Source: Myxococcota bacterium
GTDB taxonomy: Bacteria; Myxococcota_A; UBA796
Length of the DNA stretch: 64,000 bases
NCBI GenBank assembly: GCA_029251165.1
Contig: JAQXDW010000054.1
Location: 1-64,000, forward strand
Direction: 5' to 3'
The position numbers and the translations under genes are program-made. This document shows, piece after piece, positions 30,235 through 43,100 of the stretch. The notes beneath the pieces are model-generated. The model saw nothing but the letters and a program-made list of their open reading frames with translations, was not told the DNA's origin and did not search any database. Within the stretch, counting starts at the first letter, position 1. Each line of letters starts with the position of its first letter.

Positions 30235-30256
30235 CCACCCCGGCATGCCGGGGTGG
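30235..30256 (-). terminator. Perfect 22-nt palindrome at the rnpB 3' end (no U-tract)
   Basis: CCACCCCGGCA/TGCCGGGGTGG. Confidence 0.5.
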
Positions 30257-30695
30257 GTTGGAGGGGTCCGTAAGCCGAGTCTTGTTTCGCAGGTTTGTCT
30301 CCTCTCCTGCGACGATGATCATTCATCTAGGCCTGCCGTTACCGACAGGCTCGAGCGACCAACCCGGGAGTCTCGGGCGGACAGCCCTCAAACACCCCCA
30401 ATTAGGTCTTGCTCCAAGTGGGGTTTACCTGGCCGACCCTGTCACCAGGGCCGCCGATGTGCTCTTACCACACCGTTTCAGCCTTACCGACACCTTGCGG
30501 TGCCCCGACCCTCACCGCCACCATGCCCGAAGGTTTGTGACGGTGCGGAATCGGATGCGTACATGGCGGTCTGCTCTCTGTTGCGCTTTCCTCCGGGTCA
30601 CCCCGACCGGGAATTACCCGGCACCCTGTCCTGTGGAGCTCGGACTTTCCTCTCGTGAGCCGCTACAGCCCACCAGCGATCACCCTGACTCCTCC
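30256..30695 (-). ncRNA. rnpB: RNase P RNA (bacterial type A)
   Basis: Minus-strand signatures GAGAGGAAAGTCCGAGCTCCACAGGACAGGGTGCCGGGTAATTCCCGG, GGGTAAGAGC region, and 3' AAGACTCGGCTTACGGACCCC. Confidence 0.93.
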
Positions 30696-31402
30696 AACCC
30701 TGGACGGTTAACCGAAAAGAAGAAGCGGTCACAGCCTCGGCAACGCCGAATCCGCTTTCCCTGCTCGACCTCGATGATGACCTGGGCGGGAGCCTCGAGG
30801 TGGCAGGCTGCGCAGACCGGGTAATTGATGTGGGTCAGCGCTCGCCGGCCGGCCTTGTGGTGGTCCCCATAGACGCGGCGATAGTCGGGGTTGAGCCGGT
30901 CCAGCAGCGCGGGCCTGCGCTCCGTCAGCGCAGCGATCTCAGCCTTGAGCCCAGGAGACTTCTCAGTGTAGGTCCCCCTGCCCCGGCTGTCCTGATCTCG
31001 AAGCGCGGCAACCTGAGCCTCAGTCGTTGCGATCTGCGCCTCCAGCGCCTCCCGCTGCTCCATCTGCTCCAGGACCTCGACCTCAAGGTCATCGACAATG
31101 GCAGCACACTGTTCCAGCTGCCGCTGGGCGGAGAGAAAGTCTGGCGCCTGTCCGGCATCAATAAGCTTCTTCGTTCGATCTCTCCGCAGGATGTACTCCT
31201 CCATCCTGCGGTTGAGCTTTCGCTCTTCCTCCTTCACCGTGTCGAGACTCGCGGTGGTCTCCACGATGGCCTTCTTTGCGGCATTGATGGCGTCAGTGGT
31301 GGCGCGAACGTCCGCGATCATTCTCGCGAGGGCGCCGCGCGCGGTCTCGATCTCACCGTCGATGTGGTTGAGATCCCGGATGACAAACAGCTCTTCGTGC
31401 AT
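30680..31402 (-). CDS. Coiled-coil protein with C-terminal C4 zinc ribbon
   Basis: MHEELFVIRDLNHIDGEIETARGALARM...PVCAACHLEAPAQVIIEVEQGKRIRRCRGCDRFFF. Confidence 0.88.
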   Translation of the reverse strand: MHEELFVIRDLNHIDGEIETARGALARMIADVRATTDAINAAKKAIVETTASLDTVKEEERKLNRRMEEYILRRDRTKKLIDAGQAPDFLSAQRQLEQCAAIVDDLEVEVLEQMEQREALEAQIATTEAQVAALRDQDSRGRGTYTEKSPGLKAEIAALTERRPALLDRLNPDYRRVYGDHHKAGRRALTHINYPVCAACHLEAPAQVIIEVEQGKRIRRCRGCDRFFFSVNRPGLEESG

Positions 31403-31592
31403 ACACCGTCACAATGCAGGGTACCAGTCATCGACTCAGACAGAATCCGGCCCGACTGGTTTGGTTTTTACTGAGGGCAATCCGATTCTACCCCAGCGAC
31501 AAGATGAAGCCGGCGCCACGGTCTCAGCGACAGGAAAACTGTGGCGGCGCACGGACAACACACAGACCGAGCGGCTGCAGCGTCCCATACAG

Positions 31593-31624
31593 GCATCGCC
31601 CTTCCCGGCTGGGAAGGGCGATGC
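31593..31624. terminator. Strong inverted repeat downstream of the tRNA gene (no U-tract)
   Basis: GCATCGCCCTTCCC-GGCT-GGGAAGGGCGATGC: perfect 14-bp stem. Confidence 0.5.
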
Positions 31625-31635
31625 GGAGAGGAAAG

Positions 31636-31709
31636 TAGGCCCACCAGGGCTCGAACCTGGGACCCTCCGGTTATGAGCCGGGTGCTCTAACCAACTGAGC
31701 TATGGGCCC
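31636..31709 (-). tRNA. tRNA with CAT anticodon (Met or lysidine-type Ile2)
   Basis: Reverse complement GGGCCCATAGCTCAGTTGGTTAGAGCACCCGGCTCATAACCGGAGGGTCCCAGGTTCGAGCCCTGGTGGGCCTA folds as a cloverleaf; anticodon CAT. Confidence 0.95.
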
Positions 31710-31715
31710 TTTCTC

Positions 31716-33482
<1,767 letters not shown>

Positions 33483-33796
33483 GCATCGTCCTCAGCGGGG
33501 TGCGGGCAAGAATCTACGAAAGCGGACACCGTTGGGACCGCGCAGAGTAGACTCTGTGGAGAAGAGAAGTCCAGAGCCACCGAACTACAGAGCCTGTCAG
33601 CCATGTTGCGCTTTCTCTTTCGAATCGGGAAGATGACGCATTGGGATTTGCTGAGGCTCCGTACATGAAAAACGGCTCAGAATATCGAGTCTTACGAAGA
33701 AGACTGTGTGTAATCTGATCATTGTGGCAGACTTGTCACACGCTGGAACACATAGCCATTATTGTCCGGTTGTTGCAAAAGAAATTCGCACTCGAC

Positions 33797-35635
33797 TCAA
33801 GACGGCGGCTCAACTTCGCCCTCTTCTGGAGCTGAATCTGCCAGTTTAGACTGACCCATATCCCGGCTCATAAGTGCTTTCTTCAACAGCCCTCTCCGCT
33901 TTTGGTGGCGCCCACGCTCTCTCAGAAGAGTTCGCAGCTCAGAAATCTGGTCTGCGCGGATCTGACCGAGTTGAACATTAATCTCGGACAGACGCATGGA
34001 GAGATGTCGGTCCTCCAGCTCGATGATGTAGCGACGGATCTGGCGAGCGACCTTCTCCTCCTTAAATTCTCGGTCATTGGCCGCCTCCATCCGAAGCACT
34101 CGCGCGACATCCTGGTCACCGACCTGCTGGAGAATCTCTGTGAGCTCGACCCCCTGAAGCAGCAGACCGATGGCACGAAGTGCCTCAGGATTGTCGGTTA
34201 GCCACTCAGGATGAGAGAAATCAAGCAGCTCTTCAATTACAGCATCGGGGTGGTGGAGGAGCAACCAGAACATGGTCCTCAAGCGACCGCCGGGCTGCCA
34301 CCGGAGCGGTGGAGCAGGTACCTGCTGCTGGGGAGTGGAGCGTCCGATGCGCTCCTGAATCGAGCGCTCATTGATCGCGAGGACTCCAGCGACTCGGGCC
34401 ACCCACACTGAGCGAGAGGCTGTGGGAAAGCGGCGGAGCAGCGGTGCCACCTCCTCGACCGCGCGCTGACGACCGCCGGGAGTGGTCCCACACCGCTCGG
34501 CGACCCGGTGCAGGACCAGCTCAAACAGCGGCTCGCTCCGCGCGAGCTGGGTCTCGAACGCCTCTGCACCGAATTCCTGGATAAATTCGTCGGGGTCTTT
34601 TGCTCCCTCCAGAGAGAGGTGCATCGGCTCGACACCGCTGTTGAGGAACAGCGGCATGCTGCGCTCTGCAGCGCGCAGTCCAGCCTCGTCGGAGTCAAAC
34701 AGCGCGATCACTCTGGGGGTGAGCGTGCGGAGGGCCTGGAGATGGTCGGTGGTCAGCGCAGTGCCACAGGTCGCGACAGCCTCCAGGAAGCCCGCCTGAC
34801 TCAGCGCGATGACATCGAAGTACCCCTCGACGATGAGCGCGCGCTCCTTGCGCTGGATCGCAGAGAGGGCTTGGGAGAGCCCATAGAGGGTGCGGGACTT
34901 CCGATAGATGTCCGTCTCCGGAGAGTTGACGTACTTCGGGGCATCATCTGGCCCCTCGAACAGCCGCCCACCGAACGCAATCACCCTCCCCCGGCGATCC
35001 ATGATCGGGACAATGATGCGCCCTCGAAACAGGTCATAGCCACCGCGTCGGGAATTGGAGGCATCCCGAAACCGAGCCAGCCCAGCCGCGACCGCCTGCT
35101 CTAGCGTGATGCCGAGGGTGTGGAGATTGTTGAGGAGGTCATCCCATTTATCAGGGGCATAGCCAATCTTAAAGGTCTTGATGCTCTCATCGCTGACCCC
35201 GCGCTTGTGCAGGTAGTCCAGCGCGGGCTGCCCCTCGGCAGAGGTCAGCAAGCGGCTCTGGAAGTGCTCAAGAGCATGCTGACAGATCTCATGGAGGCCA
35301 GCACGGGCTTTGATTCGACGAAGCTCATCGATGGACAGCTCGCGCTCCGGCAAGGCCACGCCGGCCTGGTCCGCCAGTTCCTTTGCTGCCTCGTAGAAGC
35401 CCAGTCCGCGAGTCTTTTGGACAAAGGTGAAGATGTCTCCACCCTCGCCGCAGCCAAAGCAGTGGAAAATCCCCTTGCTCGGGACCACGCTGAAGCTCGG
35501 ACTCTTCTCCTGATGGAACGGACACAGCCCCATCATGCTGCCGCCCTTCCGCTTGAGGGTGACAACCGGGGAGATCACCTCAGTGATGCTGATCCGCTCC
35601 CGAAGCTCTTCGATGACCTCACGGGGTATGCGCAC
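33797..35635 (-). CDS. dnaG: DNA primase
   Basis: MRIPREVIEELRERISITEVISPVVTLKRKGGSMMGLCPFHQEKSPSFSVVPSKGIFHCFGCGEGGDIFTFV; EGYFDVIALSQAGF. Confidence 0.97.
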   Translation of the reverse strand: MRIPREVIEELRERISITEVISPVVTLKRKGGSMMGLCPFHQEKSPSFSVVPSKGIFHCFGCGEGGDIFTFVQKTRGLGFYEAAKELADQAGVALPERELSIDELRRIKARAGLHEICQHALEHFQSRLLTSAEGQPALDYLHKRGVSDESIKTFKIGYAPDKWDDLLNNLHTLGITLEQAVAAGLARFRDASNSRRGGYDLFRGRIIVPIMDRRGRVIAFGGRLFEGPDDAPKYVNSPETDIYRKSRTLYGLSQALSAIQRKERALIVEGYFDVIALSQAGFLEAVATCGTALTTDHLQALRTLTPRVIALFDSDEAGLRAAERSMPLFLNSGVEPMHLSLEGAKDPDEFIQEFGAEAFETQLARSEPLFELVLHRVAERCGTTPGGRQRAVEEVAPLLRRFPTASRSVWVARVAGVLAINERSIQERIGRSTPQQQVPAPPLRWQPGGRLRTMFWLLLHHPDAVIEELLDFSHPEWLTDNPEALRAIGLLLQGVELTEILQQVGDQDVARVLRMEAANDREFKEEKVARQIRRYIIELEDRHLSMRLSEINVQLGQIRADQISELRTLLRERGRHQKRRGLLKKALMSRDMGQSKLADSAPEEGEVEPPS

Positions 35636-35657
35636 AGGATCCCTCCCCGGGCAGCCT

Positions 35658-36965
35658 TTAACTCACCGCGCGCTGCTCGCTGAGGGTACCGACAGGAACC
35701 CGAGCATCGTCCGGGACTCGGGTCAGACACGCCCCGACAGCACGGAGCTTCTCGACGAGACGCTCATAGCCACGGTCGAGGTGATAGAGCCGCAGGATCT
35801 CAGTCTGCCCTCCCGCTGCAAGCCCAGCGAGGACGAGGCATGCACTGGCCCGGAGGTCGGTCGCCATGACCGTCGCACCGTTGAGCGCTGTGACGCCGGA
35901 GATCCGGGCGACGTTGTTGTTCGTGGCGATGTCTGCCCCGAGCCGACACAGCTCCGGAACGTGCATGAAGCGGTTCTCGAAGATGTTCTCTGCAACGTCA
36001 CACTCCCCCTCAGCCAGCGACATCAGGGACATCCACTGCGCCTGCATGTCGGTGGGGAAGCCGGGGTGAGGCTCAGTGGAGACCGAGACCGGCTTGAGCG
36101 GACCGGAGCGGGTAATCGTGACGCTGTCGCCGTCGATCTCCAGGTCACAGCCCGCATCGGTGAGCGCGGAGAGAACCGCCCCAAGCTCCGGCACCGGGGC
36201 GCCAGAGATGGTCAGCCGCCCCCCCGTGAGCGCGCCAGCGACGAGGTAGGTACCCGCCTCGATGCGGTCCGGGAGGATGCGGTGCGGGATTCGCGCCGGA
36301 CGGAGCGCCGGGACACCGTCGATCTCCAAGACGCTGGTTCCAGCCCCCTTGATGCGGGCGCCCATGGAAGACAGGAACCGGGCCAGATCGACAATCTCGG
36401 GCTCACAAGCGGCGTTGTGAATGCGGGTGATGCCTTCCGCCAGCACCGCAGCCATCAGGATGTTCTCCGTACCAGTGACGGTCGGCACGTCGAGGTGGAT
36501 CTCTGCACCGATGAGGCGATCGACCCGACCGTTGATGTAGCCATTCTCCAGCTTGAACTCACAGCCGAGGGCCTCGAGTCCCTTGAGGTGCTGGTCGACC
36601 GGACGGACACCGATGGCACAGCCGCCGGGGAGACTGACCCGCGCTTCACCGCAGCGGGCAAGCAGCGGACCGAGCACCAGGACGCTGGCGCGCATCTTCC
36701 GGACGACGTCATAGGGAGCCTCACAGAACGCGATCCGACTGGTGTCAAGCTTGACGCGCCCGCCAGCAACCAGAGATGGACAGCCGATTCGACCAAGCAG
36801 CGACAAGGTGAAGCTGATGTCGACGAGCGCCGGGACGTTCTCAATGATGTGCTCGCCAGGTGCGAGGAGGGTGGCGATGAGAATGGGCAGCGCCGCGTTC
36901 TTGGCGCCGCTGATCGGGACGATTCCGTTTAGGGGCTGGCCGCCCTCGATGACGAGCTTGTCCAT
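35658..36965 (-). CDS. murA: UDP-N-acetylglucosamine 1-carboxyvinyltransferase
   Basis: [50 protein letters not shown]...; [27 protein letters not shown]. Confidence 0.97.
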   Translation of the reverse strand: MDKLVIEGGQPLNGIVPISGAKNAALPILIATLLAPGEHIIENVPALVDISFTLSLLGRIGCPSLVAGGRVKLDTSRIAFCEAPYDVVRKMRASVLVLGPLLARCGEARVSLPGGCAIGVRPVDQHLKGLEALGCEFKLENGYINGRVDRLIGAEIHLDVPTVTGTENILMAAVLAEGITRIHNAACEPEIVDLARFLSSMGARIKGAGTSVLEIDGVPALRPARIPHRILPDRIEAGTYLVAGALTGGRLTISGAPVPELGAVLSALTDAGCDLEIDGDSVTITRSGPLKPVSVSTEPHPGFPTDMQAQWMSLMSLAEGECDVAENIFENRFMHVPELCRLGADIATNNNVARISGVTALNGATVMATDLRASACLVLAGLAAGGQTEILRLYHLDRGYERLVEKLRAVGACLTRVPDDARVPVGTLSEQRAVS

Positions 36966-37171
36966 GGCTGGATCCTGTCTGGTGGGAGTGTCGCGGTCGC
37001 TGGTGGTGACGGGGGAGTGTCGCCAGCAAGTCGCGGGAGAGGCCCGACAGTATATCGAGTTTCCGGCACCTGCGGCGCACCGTCCCCGCTCGACTGGTGA
37101 CGGAGCGGGCGTTCGGTTGTGTCCCTTGTTTCGTATGCATGGCCTGTGCCACCCCCCCAGGATGCTCCCCC

Positions 37172-40100
37172 GTGCGTTACGATGGGTCTGTGGCAAGCGG
37201 CTCAGATGGACACCCCCAGCCCCCTCCCAAGCCTCAGGAGGGCTATCGGGGGCGTGATCTCACCGGCACGGACCTCTCAGGTGCGGAGCTGCAGGGCCAG
37301 AATTTCATCCAGGCCAACCTGACCGCAGCCAACCTCTCCGGCGCCAACCTCACCACCGCGCGCCTCCATGGTGCCCGGCTCCGAAGCGCAGACCTGTCCA
37401 ATGTTCAAGGTGAAGGCCTCGGTGCGAGAGAGGTCGACCTGGAGAGCGCCGACCTCACCGGTGCAGCCCTCCGCGCGGCACGCCTGACGGACGCGGTCCT
37501 CCTTGAGGCCAACCTGACCCGCGCCGATCTCCAGCAGGCGGACCTGTCTGGAGCCGATCTTCGCGCCTCGAAGCTGGTGGGTGCGAATTTATCTGGAGCA
37601 GACCTGTCCGGAGCCGATCTATCCGGAGCAGATCTCACCGATGCTGTGTTGGATGGCGTCCGGGCTCGTGGCGCGCGCATCGCCAACATCCAGGGTCTCT
37701 CCGAGGAAGCGCTCCAGGTGCTCCTTGATGCAGGAGCCACCAGCGGTGCACTCCAGCAGGCCACCGCAGCATTTCAGCGCGCCACCACGCGTCTGACAGC
37801 GGCGATCAGTGATCTTCGCTCGTCGGCAGACCGCCCCGCAGACGACCTCTCGACGGCGGACATCCCTGAATCGGACATCCCCGACTGGCGAGAGCGAACC
37901 TCGCGGCTGCAGCAGAACTGGCGCGAGAGCCGTCAGCGCGCCGCAGCGGCCCGGCAGCGTCAAGAAGAAGAGTGGATGGCACGGCGTGCAGCCGAAGCCG
38001 AGCAGCGTCAGTATCGCCGCGAAAACCGTGAAGAGTACCGCGAGGAGCGGGAGTCGCTTCAGCGCAAGGCCGCAGAGGTCCTCCAGCGCGAGCGCCAGCG
38101 GCTCCAGCAGCGGCGTCGTGCCGAAGAGGCCATCGAGGAGCAGACCAGCCGCCTCCTCCGGCAAGCACGCTTGGAAGCTCGCCAACGTTTCGAAGAGCAG
38201 GCGCGTGTCCAGGCCGCAGAGCAGGCAATGCAGCAGGCGGCTCAGGATGCCGTCGAGGCCGAGCGCCAGCGCATCGAAGCCGAGCGCCAGCGCATCGAGG
38301 CGAAGACGCAAGCCGAGCGCCTCACCATGCTCGCCCAGCAGCACTCCGCGGCAGCCACCCGGCTCAACGAGACCATTCGACACCTCTCAGAGGATGATCG
38401 TCGTCGCACTTCGGTTATTGAAGACCGTGCTGCAGAGCTCGACGACCAGCAGCGTCAGGTCGATGCCCTCCGCAGACGCCTCCTTCTCCTGGAGCGGACA
38501 CGGCACACGGAGGAGCAGAGCCCCACCAGCGATCGACTCGACGCCATCAACGCCCAGCTCACAGCGCTGAGCAGCGAAGAGCAGGCCCACAGTGCAGCAC
38601 TCGCAGAAAGCACGGCAGCCCTTGAGGATGCTCGCTCTGAGCGGAGGCGTCTCCAGGAGCGTCTGACCCTGACCCGCGACAAGGCTGGTGCTGCTGAGCA
38701 GCTCGCGGTGCAGACCGCAGCGCAGGCCGACCTCGCTCGGAACGCTGCCGGTACCGCTGAGCTCCCCGCGCTGCCCGCAGGCATGCTCCGGCGCCTGACC
38801 GATCGAAACTGGTTCGCCCTGACCGACCGCATCGGCCAGCAGAGCCCTCGGCTGGCCAATGCCCTCGACCACAGGCGAGAGCAGCTGCTTACCCTCCCGA
38901 GTCGACTCCGCAGCCAGTGGAGAGCTCAGGAAGCCGACGCAGACAAGAATGCCCAGAGTCGCATCGAGCGACGTCTCCGTCGACTCAGCCCCGACACCGC
39001 TCCCCCCCTCCCCCAGCGGCGAGCTGCGGCTGAGGAGCGGGTCCGCGCTGCGCTGAGTCGCGCTGAGGACAGCGGACTGCCACCGGACAGCAGCGCACTC
39101 GAGCGGCCGGCCGGCCCTGCCAAGCGCCTGTTCGACGCGATCTGGTACCAGGGAACAGACCTGCTCGCGGCGCTCAGCCGCCCGCTGGCGTCCCGCCTTG
39201 ACCGCCTCAAGGAGCGCCTGGAGTGGGAATTCATCTCTCGTCGCAGCGAAGCCGCCCGCCTGCTTGACCAGCAGCAGCGGGATGCCGAGCAAGCGCGGAG
39301 CAAGAACCGGATCGCCGAGCACAGCGTTCGGATCGGTCGCCTCCAGCGCCTCCGAGAGCGAGAAGAGACCCGAGCACAGCAGCGCGCCGCCGAGTCGGCT
39401 CGACGTGCCGAGGAAGCCGCCGAGAACCAGCGCCTCACCATGCTTCGTGCGCTCTCTGCTCCAGAGCGTCACGAGCGCCGTCGAGAGCAGTACAGCACCC
39501 GCACCGCACACACCACCATCGACCACCGTGGCGCGGACATGCGGGGGCGGAAGCTGACGGAGGTGGAGTGGGCCGATGCGGACCTCCAGGACGCTCGACT
39601 CGACAATGCCCGTCTCGACAACGCCGATCTCACCGCAGCCAACCTCCAGGACGCCTCCCTCGCCGGTGCTCGTCTGGATGGGGCAACCCTCGACGGCGCC
39701 ACGCTCGACCATGCCACCTTCGACGGTGCCCGACTTCGTCGCGCGTCCCTCCTCGGTGCCCAGCTCAGCAACGCTCGAATGGTCGATGTCGATCTTCGGA
39801 ACGCAGACCTCACCGGCGCAGACCTCACCGGCGCAGACCTTCGGGGGGCCAGCCTGTTTGGTGCAGCCCTCGCCGGTGCCAACCTCACCGCTGCGCGCAT
39901 GCCGAACCTGGAGCTGGAAGGCGTAATCCTCGACGGCGCGATGCTGGATCAAGCCGATCTCGCCGGTGTTCAGTGGAGCGGTGCGAGCGTGTCCGGCGCA
40001 GACCTGTCGGGCGCGCTGGGGCTGTCCGGGGCCACCCGCGAGGCGCTCGCGCGGCAGGGAGCACTGGCCGGTGATGTGGCGCTGGATGATCTGTTCAGCC

Positions 40101-43100
40101 GGCTCGGCTCTCGGCAGGTTCGAGTGGCTGCCGCAGTGCTCATCCTCGGCCTCACAGCCTTCCTGGCCACCAGCTACCTCACCGATGACACCCTCGACAC
40201 TGCTGCAGTCGAGGGACAAGCCGAGGAGCTGCGCAGCACCGACCCCCTCGCCGCCAGCGCGCTGTATCTGGAGCTCGCAGAGGCCGGCACCCGAATCGAG
40301 GAGCGCATCGCCTACCTCATCGAGGCCGCGGTGCTCGCAGATCAGGGCGGAGACTCCCCCCTCGCCAGCACGCTGTTCGCACGCGCCCTGGAGGAAGCCG
40401 GCGACGACGCCACCCTCGCTGCACGGGTTCGCCTTCGGCGGGCCAGCTTCTACGCCGACCATGACCGCTGGGAAGATGCCCTGGAGGCAGTGGACCCGGT
40501 CCTGTTCATCACCGGTCAGCCCACCGAGCAGCGTGCACGAGCGGTCCTCCTCTATGAGCGCATCAGCGCGAAGCTGGAGCAGCCTGCGGATCGCCTGGAG
40601 GCTGTGTTTGAGGAGCTAGACGGTCTACCGGATGCCGCTGCTGAGCTTCGGATGTCGCTGGCTGAGGTCCGCTCCGCTCAGGGGGAGATCGATGACGCGA
40701 TTGCCGAGCTCGCTCACATCGACAGCGCAACCATCTCCAGTGACCTCGCGCTGAGGGTCCTGGAGACCCGTGCGCGGGTGCAGGATCGTGGCGGAGACCT
40801 CGCTGGCTCAGCGGAGACCCTCGACGCGCTCACCGACGCCGCCGAGGAAGGGTCGCTGATGTGGCAGGCCGCTAGCCTCCAGCTCGCCGATCTCAAGCAG
40901 CGCGCTGGTGAGACCGAGGGAGCGCTGGCGTTGGTAGAGCGCATCCTCAACGACGAGCCCGATCCCCGCATCCAGGGCCGGGCACTTCTCGTTATCGCTC
41001 GCCTCCACGAGGGAGACGACGACGCCACCCAAGCTGCCGAGGCCTATCAGACACTGCTGGCAGCAGAGGGGCTTGATCAAGAGGTCATCGAAGAAGCCCG
41101 TGTCGGACTCGCCCGCATCCTGCTGAGCGACGGCGGCTCGGAGGCGGTCCAGGCTGCGCTCGCCGAGCTTCCTCCAGAGTACGCCGACCAGATCCTGGGC
41201 CAGGCGCGCCTCGGTGATGCACGCCGGATGCTCGACGATGGCGATCCGGCTGCGGCCCGCGTCCTCTATGAAGAGATCCTTGAGGCCAGTCAGCTCTCCG
41301 ACGCTCTCAGCCGCGCTGCGCGCTCTGGCCTCGGCGAGGCGCTCTCTGCGCTCGGGAATGCGGACGAGGCCGCACAGGTCTGGTCCGATCTACTCGCCGA
41401 GAGCCCTCCGCCGTCGGAGCGGGTCTACATCGAATTGCTGCTCGCCAGCGGACTGCTCCAGTCAGGCAAGCGCGAACAAGCGGAGACCGCGTTCACCTCT
41501 CTGGCGTCCTCAACGGAGCCGGAGATCAAGATCCAGGGCATCCTTGGTCTCGCAGAGGTTGCCCGGGCAAACAACGAGCGAGAGCGCTCCCGGGGGCTCT
41601 ACCAGAGCGTCGTCGATGACTCTGATGACCCTGCGTGGCAGGTCCAGGCCCTCCAAGAGCTCGCAGATCTCGCCCTGGAAGAAGATCGACTCCCAGACGC
41701 CATGGCAGCCTGGCGCACCGTCATCGGCCTCGTATCAGCCGGAGATCCAGCTGGAATCAGCGCTCGGCTCGCCCTGGTCGGTGCCATGGCAGAGCGCGGT
41801 CAGGCCGACCGAATCACTCAGTATTGCCAAGAGGCCACCGCAGCTGCTGCCACACAGCCGAGCATCTGGCAGACCTGTGCCGAGGCGCTGGAGCAGGCCG
41901 GAGAAAACGAAGCCGCGCTCTCCTCGTGGGAGTCCCTCACCGCTCTCGACTCTGACGAAGCCCTGGATGATGACATCTTCGCTGAGGCTGCCCTGGGCAC
42001 CGCTCGAGCGCTGACCAGCCTCGGCCGACACAGCGACGCGCTCGTCCGCTGCGATGAAGGCTTGAGCCGCAGCACTGACCCCACCGTCACCATGCTGCTG
42101 CTCTCCACCCAGATCGCCGCGGCGACCATCCTGGGGAACGATGCTGCGCTGTCCGAGGCCCTTGCCGCACGAGACGAGATGGCCAGCAACACCCCCCGAC
42201 TCGCTGCCGCGATCCTCCTGGAGTCGGCACAGCTCGCACGGGGTGCTGACGATCCCGACCAAGCGCTGGTTCTCCTGAGGCAAGCCATCGCGCTGCCACT
42301 GAGCGATGAGATGCGTGCAGGAGTGGCCTTGGAGCTCGGCGAGTCCCTCATCGACAGCGGGGCGCTCTCTGAGGCTGCCGCTCCACTCACCCAGGCTGCG
42401 GCCTCAGAAGATCCGCACACTGCCTTCGCTGCCAGCATGGCCCTCTCCGAGTTGTCACGCCGCAGCGGAGACATCACGGGTGCAATCACCCGGCTCAGCA
42501 AGCTCACTCCACCCGATGACGAGACCCGTCAGTGGTGGCTTGAGGCACAGGCCAGCGCGCTCACGGAGGCCGGCGACCCCGCCTCTGTGGAAGCGTGGGA
42601 GGCGCTGGCATCCTCCAGCAGCACAGACCCAGGACTCCAGAGCGCCGCGCTCCGCGGTCGAGCCGAGGCCCTCCTCTCTCAAGACCGGTTCGAGGATGCC
42701 CTGCCGCTGTTCCGTGAAGCCGCAGAAGCTGCCGCAGAGCCGTCGATGGTCGGCTGGGCACAGCTGGGTGAGGCCGAGGCCCTGCGATACCTGACCCGAC
42801 TCGACGAAGCGCGCACCCTCCTCTCGGAGCTCTCTGCGCACTCCGACCCCGAGGTCTCCCTTCAAGCGGCGATCCTGGTCGCTCGCCTGGAGCTCGATGC
42901 CGAGCAGCCCGATGAAGCCATTGCAGCGCTGCTGGATCGAGAAGCGACCACGATGGGCCCAGCCTGGGATGCCAGCCTCTGCGAGATTCGGGTCGCCGCG
43001 CTCCAAGAGGTCGACCGCGCAGCAGAGGCCCGCGCTGAGCTTGAGGCGCTTGCGGAGCGCTGGCCCGATGAGGAAGAAGCACAGCTTCCGGCCTGGCTTG

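Noticed and set aside
30258-30824. 188-aa plus-strand ORF
   Set aside because: Lies antisense to RNase P RNA, which is well supported by conserved signatures.
38387-40462. 691-aa minus-strand ORF
   Set aside because: Antisense to the large pentapeptide/TPR gene, whose + strand frame has clear repeats.
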